A stretch of 35,260 nucleotides of DNA, from assembly GCA_014874425.1 (NCBI GenBank), contig JACWAG010000493.1:1-35260 (forward strand), written 5' to 3'. Below the pieces are notes generated by a model. It was not told where the DNA came from. It made no database searches and saw only the letters and a program-made list of their open reading frames with translations. Made by a program: the position numbers and the translations under genes. How positions within the stretch are numbered: the first letter of the stretch is position 1; the number at the start of each line of letters is the position of its first letter. The stretch comes from Syntrophaceae bacterium (GTDB lineage: Bacteria > Desulfobacterota > Desulfomonilia > Desulfomonilales > Desulfomonilaceae). This document shows, piece by piece, positions 8,158 through 16,886 of the stretch.

Positions 8158-8193
8158 GGGATTGGCGTCTTTTAAGCTGCCAATCCTCCTTTT
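8158..8193 (+). terminator. Intercistronic hairpin after the binding-protein gene
   Basis: Perfect arms GGATTGGC (8159-8166) and GCCAATCC (8179-8186), 12-nt loop, followed by TCCTTTT. The T tract is short, so it probably acts as a leaky terminator or mRNA stabiliser that raises binding-protein expression relative to downstream genes. Confidence 0.5.
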
Positions 8194-8276
8194 AACCACA
8201 ATGTAATTAATGGGAACGGGCGTCAAAATTAAATTCGCGCTCACCCTTTAAATATGTGAACTTAAGAAAGATTCAA

Positions 8277-9791
8277 ATGGAAGTCGAAAAACTAAAAAAC
8301 TACGTGAATGGAAAATGGGTCGATTCCAAAACAGGATCATTTTTCCCCACCGTCAATTCCCTAAATGGTCAAACAATAACTCTATGCCCGGATTCTACTA
8401 TTGACGAAGTTGATCTGACTATTTCTCTCGCCAAAAAGGCTTTCCAATCCTGGCGAAATACAATCCCGACCAGACGCGCGGATATTCTTTACACATTGCG
8501 GGAAAAACTACTCGCCGCTCGGAACGAATTAGCGGAAATAATAACGCTTGAACATGGAAAAACACTCTCCGACGCCAAAGGCGAATTAATGCGAGCGATA
8601 CAGTATGTGGAACATCCTTGCGGTATTCCGGAACTGCTAAAGGGCGATCACAGTGAAGACGTCGGAACAGGAGTTGACGAATATTATATAAGAGAGCCCT
8701 TGGGTGTTTTTAGTCTACTGCCTCCTTTCAACTTTCCGGCCATGATAGCCCTTTATTTCACTTGGCCTATTGCGTGCGGAAACACGGTTGTGGTGAAACC
8801 AAGCGAACTATGCCCCATGACTATGCTCAGAATAACCGAATTAGCCGAAGAGTCGGGTTTACCACCGGGAGTGTTGAATATAGTTAACGGTGGTCCACGT
8901 GTAGGCGAGAGGCTTTGCGTCCATCCGGAAATCGAGGGAGTTACATTTGTCGGGTCTTCAAAGGTCGCCGAAATGGTCTACAGAACATCGACTTCTCATG
9001 GAAAACGCGCCCAGTGTCAAGGTGGCGCAAAAAATCATGTCCTTGTCATGGAAGACGCGAACCTTGATGAGGCGATCCCGAACATAGTCAACTCTTGTTT
9101 CGGTCACACGAGCCAGAGGTGTTTCGCTGTGTCAAACGTGTTGGTCGATGAGAAGATTTATGATTCGTTCGAAGAAAGATTCATAGCTGCCTGTCAGAAA
9201 CTTAAACTGGGTGATGGACACGATCCAAAAGTCAACATGGGCCCGGTTGTGAATCAGCGAGCGCTAGATCGTCTCTACGAATCTGTCGATAAAGCGCTGG
9301 AACAAGGGGCGAAGTTGATTCTGGACGGTAGAAATCCAAAAATAGAAGAGTTTCCTGATGGGCTATTTTTTGGTCCCACTCTTTTGGAAGCTGAACCAGA
9401 TAATTTCGCGTTTAGAGAGGAGATATTCGGTCCAGTCAGGTGTGTCAAAAGCGTCAAGAGCTTGCAGGAAGCGATTAATATTATAAATTCAAGCATGTAC
9501 GGACATACTGCAGTTATATATACTCAAAACGGTGGTTGGTCCCGTCACTTCATAAGGAACGTAAATACAGGCCAAATTGGGGTCAATGTTGGCACACCCG
9601 CTCCAATAGCCTTTTATCCTGTTGGTGGCCGAAAAATATCTTTTTACGGGTCACACCGCGGTCGCGCTAACGACGCTATAGATTTCTACACGGACAAAAA
9701 GGTGATTGTAACCAAATGGAGTTCTTATGTTGAAGAACCGGCTTCAAGCAAATCAACAGAAATAAATGAACTAAACTCAGTCCTGTTTTAA
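8277..9791 (+). CDS. CoA-acylating methylmalonate-semialdehyde-type dehydrogenase
   Basis: A 504-residue aldehyde dehydrogenase of the MmsA/IolA subgroup. Key features are PFNFP (150-154), KPSE (174-177), GGAKNH (249-254) and the nucleophile C282 in TSQRC. The C-terminal PAPIAFYPVGG and DFYTDKKV segments are also typical. GAKNH carries Asn where hydrolytic aldehyde dehydrogenases have the base Glu, as expected for release to CoA instead of water. Family members oxidise a beta-carboxy aldehyde, lose CO2 and form an acyl-CoA. Here it lies between livK and livH and upstream of enamidase, so 2-formylglutarate to glutaryl-CoA is an attractive substrate assignment (inference). Valine or beta-alanine breakdown is the alternative. 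ATG 8277 is chosen over an upstream GTG at 8256, which lacks a ribosome site. Confidence 0.88.
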   Translation: MEVEKLKNYVNGKWVDSKTGSFFPTVNSLNGQTITLCPDSTIDEVDLTISLAKKAFQSWRNTIPTRRADILYTLREKLLAARNELAEIITLEHGKTLSDAKGELMRAIQYVEHPCGIPELLKGDHSEDVGTGVDEYYIREPLGVFSLLPPFNFPAMIALYFTWPIACGNTVVVKPSELCPMTMLRITELAEESGLPPGVLNIVNGGPRVGERLCVHPEIEGVTFVGSSKVAEMVYRTSTSHGKRAQCQGGAKNHVLVMEDANLDEAIPNIVNSCFGHTSQRCFAVSNVLVDEKIYDSFEERFIAACQKLKLGDGHDPKVNMGPVVNQRALDRLYESVDKALEQGAKLILDGRNPKIEEFPDGLFFGPTLLEAEPDNFAFREEIFGPVRCVKSVKSLQEAINIINSSMYGHTAVIYTQNGGWSRHFIRNVNTGQIGVNVGTPAPIAFYPVGGRKISFYGSHRGRANDAIDFYTDKKVIVTKWSSYVEEPASSKSTEINELNSVLF

Positions 9792-9794
9792 AAA

Positions 9795-10667
9795 ATGTAT
9801 ACCGTATTCGCTCAAACCATAATTAATGGACTCCTGTTAGGAGGAGTTTATGCCGCATATTCAGCGGGATTTTCCCTGATATTTGGTGTCATGGGCGTAG
9901 TTAATCTCGCCCATGGTGAATTGATAATGTTAGGGGCTTTCACCTCTTACTGGTTGTTCGCTTATTTCAATTTGGATCCCTATTTAAGCGCGCCGTTCGC
10001 AATGGTTTTTCTGTTTCTCTTTGGATATGTAGTTCAAAAATACATCATAAATCGGGTCATTGGGCAGCCTCATATAATGAGCTACATCCTTACGTTCGGT
10101 CTCCACTTGATGATAGCCAACATAGCGATCAAAATGTGGACCCAGGATTTCCGGTCCATAACCACATCCTATTCCGGGGCTAATGCGGCAATCTGGGGTC
10201 TAAACATACCACTTGCAAGATTGGTAACCTTCATGGTGGCGCTCCTTGTGACATGGGTACTATGGTTTTTCCTGATGCGAACAGAGACGGGTCGGGCCAT
10301 CCGGGCTACCGCTCAAGACAAGGAAGTAGCCAGGTTAATGGGGGTAGATATCCGAAATATCTACGCCATAACATTTGGGCTTGGCGCGGCTATAACAGGA
10401 CTCTCCGGATCAGTGATGAGCCCCTTTGTAATTATATCCCCCGAAATGGGTCTCGAATACACAATTATTGCATTCTGTGTTGTGGTGTTGGGCGGAATGG
10501 GATACATGCCCGGAGCGCTCGTCGGAGGATTGGTTCTTGGAGTGGCGCAGTCTCTGGCGGCTACCTATCTCAATGCAGGGGTTTCTGTAGCCATAACGTT
10601 TATAATTCTATTTATTATGCTCGTCATTTGCCCGAAAGGGATCTTGGGCAAAGGTAGTGTAGCGTGA
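9795..10667 (+). CDS. ABC importer permease, LivH type
   Basis: A 290-residue inner-membrane permease with about eight helices, beginning INGLLLGGVYAAYSAGFSLI and containing GVVNLAHGELIMLGAF, a hallmark of LivH. ATARQ-like loop RAIRATAQDKEVARLMGVD (about residues 170-190) is the cytoplasmic coupling region that contacts the ATPase subunits. It starts 3 bp after the aldehyde dehydrogenase stop, indicating one transcript and translational coupling. With LivM it forms the channel for the substrate delivered by the binding protein at 6920. Confidence 0.92.
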   Translation: MYTVFAQTIINGLLLGGVYAAYSAGFSLIFGVMGVVNLAHGELIMLGAFTSYWLFAYFNLDPYLSAPFAMVFLFLFGYVVQKYIINRVIGQPHIMSYILTFGLHLMIANIAIKMWTQDFRSITTSYSGANAAIWGLNIPLARLVTFMVALLVTWVLWFFLMRTETGRAIRATAQDKEVARLMGVDIRNIYAITFGLGAAITGLSGSVMSPFVIISPEMGLEYTIIAFCVVVLGGMGYMPGALVGGLVLGVAQSLAATYLNAGVSVAITFIILFIMLVICPKGILGKGSVA

Positions 10668-10694
10668 CATGCTTTAACAATAACCGAGGGCCGG

Positions 10695-11645
10695 ATGAAT
10701 TTTAAAATCGACAGGATAATTTTGATCATGTTCCTTGGTATTACTGCCGCGCTGGCCTTCCTGCCTAATTTTGTCGAATCTGAATACCTCTTGAGGTTGA
10801 TCACTGTTGTGATCTTTTGGATCGGGATTGCCGGTTGTTGGAACATGATGAGCGGATACACCGGGTATATTGATTTCGGGCCTGTGGTCTATTTTGGAAT
10901 AGGTTCCTATGTTGTCGCCATAGCCATGACCAAGTATGGGATTCCTTTTTTCCCAAGCCTTTTCATTTCCGGCGTAATATCGGGTTCAGTGGCTTTTTTG
11001 GTTGGAATACCAACCTTGCGTTTGAAAGGGGCATATTTTGCAATCGCCACGTTTGCCTTCGCTGAGGCTATGAAACAAATTACACTGGAATTTGATCGTA
11101 CATTCAGTGTTTCATTTTTTCAAGGTAGTGACGGTATAACTCTTCCGATCAGCGGCCATGACAATTCATTTTTCTTCTATTGCGTTTTACCGGTAACCTT
11201 TTTGGTAATGCTAGCTCATTACTTTATTGAACATTCAAAATTCGGATATGGACTGAAAGCCATAAAGGAAGCTGAAACCGCCGCCGAAATAAGTGGGGTC
11301 AATACTACAGCCAACAAACTGGGCGCTTATGTAAGCAGCGCTTTTTTTCTAGGTTTGTTTGGAGCTATAGAGGCTTACTGGATTACCTATATAACCCCTT
11401 CCGATGTTTTCAACATTCAAAAAACAGTTCAGATGGTAATCATGACACTATTGGGAGGTATGGGGACATTTTTGGGGCCGGTGATAGGAGCGACTTTTCT
11501 GACTCTGATTTCCGAGTCGCTGGGCGCGCGATTTGTCGAATACTACCTCATTATGATTGGCGGGATCATAATTGTGGCTATTTTGATAATGCCCAACGGA
11601 ATAATTGGGAGCTTGAAGATACGCAAGAAATTAAGGTTTATTTAA
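10695..11645 (+). CDS. ABC importer permease, LivM type
   Basis: A 316-residue inner-membrane permease with multiple helices. Family signatures include GIAGCWNMMSGYTGYIDFGP (around residues 48-67), GIPTLRLKGAYFAIATFAFA (around 108) and the coupling loop GYGLKAIKEAETAAEISGVN. It pairs with LivH. It follows livH by 27 bp. Nothing unusual in length or motifs. Confidence 0.92.
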   Translation: MNFKIDRIILIMFLGITAALAFLPNFVESEYLLRLITVVIFWIGIAGCWNMMSGYTGYIDFGPVVYFGIGSYVVAIAMTKYGIPFFPSLFISGVISGSVAFLVGIPTLRLKGAYFAIATFAFAEAMKQITLEFDRTFSVSFFQGSDGITLPISGHDNSFFFYCVLPVTFLVMLAHYFIEHSKFGYGLKAIKEAETAAEISGVNTTANKLGAYVSSAFFLGLFGAIEAYWITYITPSDVFNIQKTVQMVIMTLLGGMGTFLGPVIGATFLTLISESLGARFVEYYLIMIGGIIIVAILIMPNGIIGSLKIRKKLRFI

Positions 11646-11682
11646 TCTATGCAATAAATACAATAGCTTATTCGGGCACAAA

Positions 11683-12420
11683 ATGACTGGTTTGGAATGC
11701 AGGAAAGTAAGTATGAAATTTGGGGCCCTTGCCGCGGTCCAGATGGTGAGTTTTTCCCTGAATCCTGGTGAGATTCTGGGAATGATAGGACCCAACGGGG
11801 CTGGAAAAACTACTCTTCTCAATTGTGTAATTGGTATCCATAAACCTACTTCTGGGAGAATTTTCCTCAATCAAATCGACATAACTGGCATGAAACCCCA
11901 TAAAATTTGCCGCATGGGTTTAGCAAAAACATCCCAAATTATGGAGCCATTTATGGCGATGACCGTATTTGAAAACGTTCTCGTGGGCGCCTTGCATGGT
12001 GGTCGGATGAGAATGCGCCTAGCAACTGAAAAAACGGAGAAGGTCATAGAGCTAGTAGGACTTAAACAATACGCTTACAAGCTTTCAGGGTCTATTCCTG
12101 TGCCGGCGCGCAGACGGCTCGAACTCGCCAGGGCTTTAGCGAGCGGCGCCAATATCCTTCTTCTTGACGAAAACATGGCAGGCTTAAACCCTCATGAAAT
12201 CGATGAAGCGCTTGAGATTCTAAAAAAGATCCGAAACTCAGGAAAATCTCTAATAGTTATAGAACATATCATGAGGGTTGTAATGGGTATTTCAGATCGA
12301 ATCATCGTATTAAATTACGGCTCCAAAATTGCTGAGGGTTTTCCAGAAGAAGTTGTAAATGATGAATCGGTAATAAAAGCGTACCTGGGAGATAAGCTTA
12401 CATCTCTTAAAGTAGCTTGA
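11683..12420 (+). CDS. ABC importer ATPase, LivG type, with aberrant signature motif
   Basis: A 245-residue ATPase. Walker A is GPNGAGKT (residues 36-43), Q-loop Q85, Walker B ILLLDE (158-163) and H-loop H195 (IEHIM). The expected LSYGQQRR/LSGGQ signature is replaced by LSGSIPVPARRRLELA (134-149), so the conserved Gly-Gln pair is missing. The residue after Walker B is Asn (DEN) in place of the usual Pro. In ABC dimers each signature serves the nucleotide site of the partner, so one of the two sites formed with LivF may be weakened. The reading frame is intact and the flanks are well conserved, arguing against simple decay. Confidence 0.9.
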   Translation: MTGLECRKVSMKFGALAAVQMVSFSLNPGEILGMIGPNGAGKTTLLNCVIGIHKPTSGRIFLNQIDITGMKPHKICRMGLAKTSQIMEPFMAMTVFENVLVGALHGGRMRMRLATEKTEKVIELVGLKQYAYKLSGSIPVPARRRLELARALASGANILLLDENMAGLNPHEIDEALEILKKIRNSGKSLIVIEHIMRVVMGISDRIIVLNYGSKIAEGFPEEVVNDESVIKAYLGDKLTSLKVA

Positions 12421-12431
12421 GAACAAATAAA

Positions 12432-13148
12432 ATGAACGAACCCCTTCTAAAAGTAGAAAAAATTGATGTTTCGTATCGCGATGTTCAGGTTCTTCATGAA
12501 ATTGATCTAGAGGTTTATCCATCTGAGATTGTTACTGTAATAGGCCCTAACGGGGCTGGGAAAAGCACTTTGCTTAGTGCAATAATGGGTTTTGAAACCC
12601 CCAACAACGGCTCAATAACTTTTAATGGGAAGAAAATAACCGGGACCCCACCGGAAGAAACAGTAAAATTGGGTATGACTATAGTACCGGAGGGGGCCCG
12701 GGTCTTCACGGAGATGACAGTTCTGGACAATCTGAAAATGGGTTCATACATAAAATCATCACGTGTTCATCGAAAATCATCATTTGAAATGGTTTTCAAT
12801 TTCTTTCCCCGTTTACATGAAAGAATAAAGCAGAAAGGCGGCACCTTGAGTGGAGGTGAACGCCAGATGCTGGCAATAGGAAGGGCGTTAATGTCCAGAC
12901 CCTCTTTGTTGCTCCTGGATGAACCTTCTCTTGGATTGGCCCCATTGCTTGTTACTAAAGTATTCGAAACCATAGTTGAAATCGCAACGACTGGTTTAAC
13001 TGTGTTGTTAGTTGAGCAGAATGTTCATTTTTCCCTGGAAATTTCCAAAAGAGCATACGTGCTTGAGAACGGACGGATTGTAAAACACGGCTTTTCTGAA
13101 GAGCTTATGAACAACGATTATATTAAAAAATCCTATCTGGCGCTCTAG
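12432..13148 (+). CDS. ABC importer ATPase, LivF type
   Basis: A 238-residue ATPase with canonical Walker A GPNGAGKS (38-45), signature LSGGERQ (139-145), Walker B LLLLDEP and H-loop in VEQNVHF. LivF-specific features include EGARVFTEMTVLDNL in the helical domain. An in-frame TTG at 12417 overlaps the livG stop and could serve as the start; ATG 12432 is chosen because it aligns with the family N-terminus (LLKVEKIDVSY). It completes a full five-gene importer, with the binding protein at 6920. Confidence 0.93.
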   Translation: MNEPLLKVEKIDVSYRDVQVLHEIDLEVYPSEIVTVIGPNGAGKSTLLSAIMGFETPNNGSITFNGKKITGTPPEETVKLGMTIVPEGARVFTEMTVLDNLKMGSYIKSSRVHRKSSFEMVFNFFPRLHERIKQKGGTLSGGERQMLAIGRALMSRPSLLLLDEPSLGLAPLLVTKVFETIVEIATTGLTVLLVEQNVHFSLEISKRAYVLENGRIVKHGFSEELMNNDYIKKSYLAL

Positions 13149-13173
13149 AAAATTTGCCTCGAGGTTTCCCATT

Positions 13174-13701
13174 ATGAATCAAGAAAACCCACAGGATGAA
13201 CTAGCTGATCTGGAAATTTCTTTCACATTGAATGACTCTCAAGTTCGTGTTTCGATAAAACCATGGGAAACTGCCTTAGAAACTCTTCGAAACAAATTCG
13301 GGCTTACGGGAGTAAAAGAAGGCTGTGGAATTGGTGAATGTGGGGCCTGCACAATAGTCATGGACGGAAAAGCCGTTAATGGATGTCTAATATTGGCGGC
13401 TCAACTCGATGGGCGAACAGTCGAAACAGTCGAAGGTCTGTCTTCGAATGGGACCATGAACTACCTACAAAAAGCCTTTCTGGATAAAGGCGGTGTGCAA
13501 TGCGGTTTTTGTACTCCAGGAATGCTGATGTCAGCCAAGGCCTTGCTGGATGAATGCGATCAGCCATCGAAAAAAGTAATCACAAACGCTTTATCAGGCA
13601 ATTTATGTCGGTGCGCTGGTTACGTTCAAATAGTCGATGCGGTGGAAGAGGCGGCGCTAATAAAGTCAAAAGACGCAGAGGACCAAGCTGTCAATAGATG
13701 A
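13174..13701 (+). CDS. Molybdenum hydroxylase, [2Fe-2S] small subunit
   Basis: A 175-residue iron-sulfur subunit of the xanthine dehydrogenase/nicotinate dehydrogenase family. An N-terminal plant-type ferredoxin domain binds the first cluster through C51, C56, C59 and C71 (GCGIGECGACT). A C-terminal four-helix domain binds the second through C110, C113, C145 and C147 (CGFCTPG and LCRCAGY). It relays electrons from the Mo centre to FAD. Its stop overlaps the next ATG by 4 bp (ATGA). With the next two genes it forms a complete heterotrimer. Homologous to NdhS of Eubacterium barkeri in function by context. Confidence 0.93.
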   Translation: MNQENPQDELADLEISFTLNDSQVRVSIKPWETALETLRNKFGLTGVKEGCGIGECGACTIVMDGKAVNGCLILAAQLDGRTVETVEGLSSNGTMNYLQKAFLDKGGVQCGFCTPGMLMSAKALLDECDQPSKKVITNALSGNLCRCAGYVQIVDAVEEAALIKSKDAEDQAVNR

Positions 13702-14558
13702 GAATTAATTTCAAATACTTAAGACCACATTCTCTGAATGAGTGTTTGGCGGTTCTTGCTACACATGGGGACGAGTCTGCGATATTGGCCGGTGGCACTG
13801 ATCTGATGATTTCTCTCAGAAGTGGTTCACGGACACCTAAGTTTGTCCTGGATATTTCGAGACTAAGTGAAATTCGCTCTGTTGAACAACACGCCGAAGT
13901 CATCAAGATAGGAGCCATTCTGACATATTCAGAATTGATCGCTCATCCTTTAATAGTCAAGACTTTTCCAGCTCTTAGCGCCGCAATGAGCTGCGTAGGG
14001 AGCCTTCAAATCAGAAACGTCGGGACTTTGGGAGGCAATATAGCGAACTCTTCGCCTGCTGCGGATAGTATTCCCCCAATGATGATCCACGACGCTCAGG
14101 TCATGATTCAAAAAGTTAATTCTGTCAGAATAGAAAAGCTGGAGAAACTCATTGTGGGGCCATCTTCAAACACTTTAGAGCCTGATGAATTGATTACCGG
14201 GATAATCTTGAAGCCCGTTGAAAGCGCTTATAAACAAAGTTACCGGCGTATAGCCCGACGCAAGAGCCTTTCCATAGCAAGAGTCAATATGGCGGTATCA
14301 GCAAAATTGGATGCCAATGGACTCATAGAGGACGTTAGAATTTCGGTGGGTTCCGTGGCCCCAACTCCGCTGCGAATTAAAAAAATTGAAGATTCTCTAA
14401 TAGGACTGAAACCTGAATCCAAATTTATTCAGGAAACTGGTGAGTTGGTTGCCCGTCACATTGTGGACCTTGTTGGAGTTCGCCATTCCACTGAGTATAA
14501 ACGGCCGGCTATAGCGGGCCTGGCTATAAAATGCTTAGAGGACGTGTTCATTGACTGA
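13698..14558 (+). CDS. Molybdenum hydroxylase, FAD subunit
   Basis: A 286-residue FAD-binding protein of the CoxM/NdhF family. FAD phosphate-binding loops are ILAGGTDLMI (around residues 31-40) and QIRNVGTLGGNIANSSPAAD (around 104-123). The C-terminal domain (CO_deh_flav_C) covers about 175-280. It passes electrons from the small subunit to the acceptor, NAD(P)+ or a carrier. It overlaps the upstream gene by 4 bp and the Mo subunit gene by 8 bp, so the three subunits are translated as a unit. Confidence 0.93.
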   Translation: MRINFKYLRPHSLNECLAVLATHGDESAILAGGTDLMISLRSGSRTPKFVLDISRLSEIRSVEQHAEVIKIGAILTYSELIAHPLIVKTFPALSAAMSCVGSLQIRNVGTLGGNIANSSPAADSIPPMMIHDAQVMIQKVNSVRIEKLEKLIVGPSSNTLEPDELITGIILKPVESAYKQSYRRIARRKSLSIARVNMAVSAKLDANGLIEDVRISVGSVAPTPLRIKKIEDSLIGLKPESKFIQETGELVARHIVDLVGVRHSTEYKRPAIAGLAIKCLEDVFID

Positions 14559-16848
14559 CACAAACTTTAGCCAAAGCTCTTCATCAATCGGATTGAATAT
14601 TTCGCGTGTCGGAGCGGAAGAAAAGCTTCAGGGTAAAGCGCTATTTGCAAACGATGTCGTTTTGAAAAACGCCCTATGCCTGAAAGCCCTAAGAAGTGAA
14701 CTGCCTCACGCTGTAATTGAATCAATAGAAGTTCAAAGGGCTATAAATTCGCCCGGATGTGTAGCCGTTTTCACAGGTAGAGATATACCTGGAAAAAACA
14801 GGTATGGCCTCATCAACAAAGACCAACCACTTCTTGCTGATACTAAAGTTAGATTTGTCGGTGATCCAGTCGCTCTGGTGGCCGCAGTCTCCGAGGACGC
14901 GGCGCAGACCGCCCTCTCCAAAATCAAGGTCGAATACAAGGAATTAGCCGCTGTTTTTGATCCGGAAGAAGCGCTTGCGCCAGGCGCTCCATTGATCCAT
15001 GAAAAAGGCAATCTTTTGGGGAAACGATTAATAAAGAAAGGTGTCCCTGATTTGGCGTTTCAAAAAGCGGATATAGTCATTGAACGGAAGTACCAGACGA
15101 CGTTCGTCGAACACGCTTATCTTGAACCGGACGCCGGAGCCGCATTTGTAGACCAAAGTGGGCGAATAACAATATATGCGTCTACTCAAAACCCCCATTA
15201 TGACCAGGTTGATGTGGCTAAGCTGTTAGGACTTCCCGAAAACATGGTTCGAATCATTCAAACAGCAACAGGCGGAGGCTTTGGATCAAAACTTGACATC
15301 AATACACAGGGGTTCCTCGGGCTGGCGGCTTATCTTTTGAAAAGACCCGTCAAAATGACCTATAGCCGTGAAGAGGCTTTCCTTTGCACATCCAAAAGAC
15401 ACCCATTAAAGATAGTGTACAAATCAGCGGCCAATAAAGATGGGAGACTACTGGCGATAGATGTCAAAATAATTGGCGATACGGGCGCTTACGCGTCCTA
15501 CGGACTTGCTGTTGTGACTCGTTCCGCAGTTCACGCGACTGGTCCGTATGAGGTCCCAAATGTCCACGTCGAGTCTGTTTTCGCGTATACCAACAATTCT
15601 ATTGCAGGCGCAATGAGAGGTTTTGGTGTGCCTCAGATGGCTTTTGCGCATGAGTCGCAAATGGACTTACTTGCTGAAGCATTGGCTGTCAGCCCACTTG
15701 AAATAAGGGCTAGGAATATTCTAAGATTGGGGTCAACTACCGCTACCAAACAGACGCTTACGGCCAGTGTTGGAATAGGGGCGTGCATTGAAGCTATAGC
15801 TCCACATTACGAACAAATTAAAAAATCCATTGAGCTAACAAAAACGAAAAATCTCCGCGGGGTAGGATTGGGTTGCATGATGTACGGTATAGGCAATACA
15901 GGTGTCCAAAACCCGTCTACCGCGCAAGTCGAATTACAACCTGACGGTACGATAACATTGTTCAGTGGAGCGGCTGATATAGGGCAAGGCTCCTCCACCG
16001 TTTTAACTCAAATTGCAGCCACTGAACTTGGTCTGGACTCGAACAAAATCGACCTTGTAACTGCCGATACCGGAATGACGACTTCTGCAGGGGCCACATC
16101 TGCAAGCAGACAAACCTATATCTCCGGAAATGCCGTATTGGATGCTGTCTCAAAACTCAAGGAAATGCTTCTTACTGAAGCCGCTACCATGCTCAGGACT
16201 GGACGAGCCTCCCTGACTTTAAAAAATGGCAGAATCGAAAATATTTCAAACAACGCACTATTTGTCACTCTGGAACAGGTTGTAAGAAAGGCTGTAACGG
16301 AGGGAATACCACTAAAATGGCAGGGTTTTTTTGATCCCGATACTACCCCTCTGGACCCTGATACAGGTGAAGGCAATCCTTACGCGACTTTTGCTTTCGC
16401 AGCTCAACTTGCAGAAATTGAAATCGATGTTCTCACAGGAGAGGTCACAGTCACAAAAGTTGTTGCGGCTCATGATGTAGGAAAGGCTATAAACCCTGAT
16501 TGTGTAAAGGGCCAAATTTATGGTGGGGTCGCAATGGGATTAGGTTTTGCCCTAATGGAAGAATTTGCGCCGGGGAAAACAGTCTCCCTTAAAGATTACC
16601 ATGTGCCTACGTTTTCGGATATGCCCGATGTACATGCCATAATAGTTGAAGACGCTGAACCAACGGGTCCCTACGGAGCAAAGGGAGTGGGTGAACCAGC
16701 GTTAATACCTACCGCTCCGGCGATACTTAACGCGATAGCTGACGCTTTGGGATCAAGAATTTATTTTTTGCCGGCCAACCTGGAACGGATCATGAAAGCA
16801 ATCCATTCAGGGACCTCAAAACCACTTAAAATAAAACTGATGGTGTAA
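14551..16848 (+). CDS. Molybdenum hydroxylase, Mo-cofactor subunit (probable nicotinate dehydrogenase)
   Basis: A 765-residue catalytic subunit of the xanthine dehydrogenase family. Visible sites are the first Mo-domain loop ATGGGFGSKLD, the arginine loop AMRGFGVPQMA, the cofactor-binding IGQGSSTVLTQIA and the catalytic base E715 in GAKGVGEPALIP. The subunit is a single chain, unlike E. barkeri nicotinate dehydrogenase, whose Mo subunit is split in two. Context with enamidase and 6-hydroxynicotinate reductase predicts hydroxylation of nicotinate at C6. The sequence alone does not prove substrate. TTG 14551 is taken as start because AGAGGA lies 8 nt upstream; no nearby ATG fits. Cofactor synthesis and insertion genes are not in the window. 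Confidence 0.9.
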   Translation: MTDTNFSQSSSSIGLNISRVGAEEKLQGKALFANDVVLKNALCLKALRSELPHAVIESIEVQRAINSPGCVAVFTGRDIPGKNRYGLINKDQPLLADTKVRFVGDPVALVAAVSEDAAQTALSKIKVEYKELAAVFDPEEALAPGAPLIHEKGNLLGKRLIKKGVPDLAFQKADIVIERKYQTTFVEHAYLEPDAGAAFVDQSGRITIYASTQNPHYDQVDVAKLLGLPENMVRIIQTATGGGFGSKLDINTQGFLGLAAYLLKRPVKMTYSREEAFLCTSKRHPLKIVYKSAANKDGRLLAIDVKIIGDTGAYASYGLAVVTRSAVHATGPYEVPNVHVESVFAYTNNSIAGAMRGFGVPQMAFAHESQMDLLAEALAVSPLEIRARNILRLGSTTATKQTLTASVGIGACIEAIAPHYEQIKKSIELTKTKNLRGVGLGCMMYGIGNTGVQNPSTAQVELQPDGTITLFSGAADIGQGSSTVLTQIAATELGLDSNKIDLVTADTGMTTSAGATSASRQTYISGNAVLDAVSKLKEMLLTEAATMLRTGRASLTLKNGRIENISNNALFVTLEQVVRKAVTEGIPLKWQGFFDPDTTPLDPDTGEGNPYATFAFAAQLAEIEIDVLTGEVTVTKVVAAHDVGKAINPDCVKGQIYGGVAMGLGFALMEEFAPGKTVSLKDYHVPTFSDMPDVHAIIVEDAEPTGPYGAKGVGEPALIPTAPAILNAIADALGSRIYFLPANLERIMKAIHSGTSKPLKIKLMV

Positions 16849-16886
16849 AACAGGATATTACGATCAAGACCAAGGAGTCGTCATTT

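Noticed and set aside
6301..13148. Reading the importer plus MmsA-type dehydrogenase as a simple valine uptake and breakdown operon.
   Set aside because: Not excluded, but no other valine enzymes are present and the genes run without a break into the nicotinate enzymes, so a shared substrate is the simpler reading.
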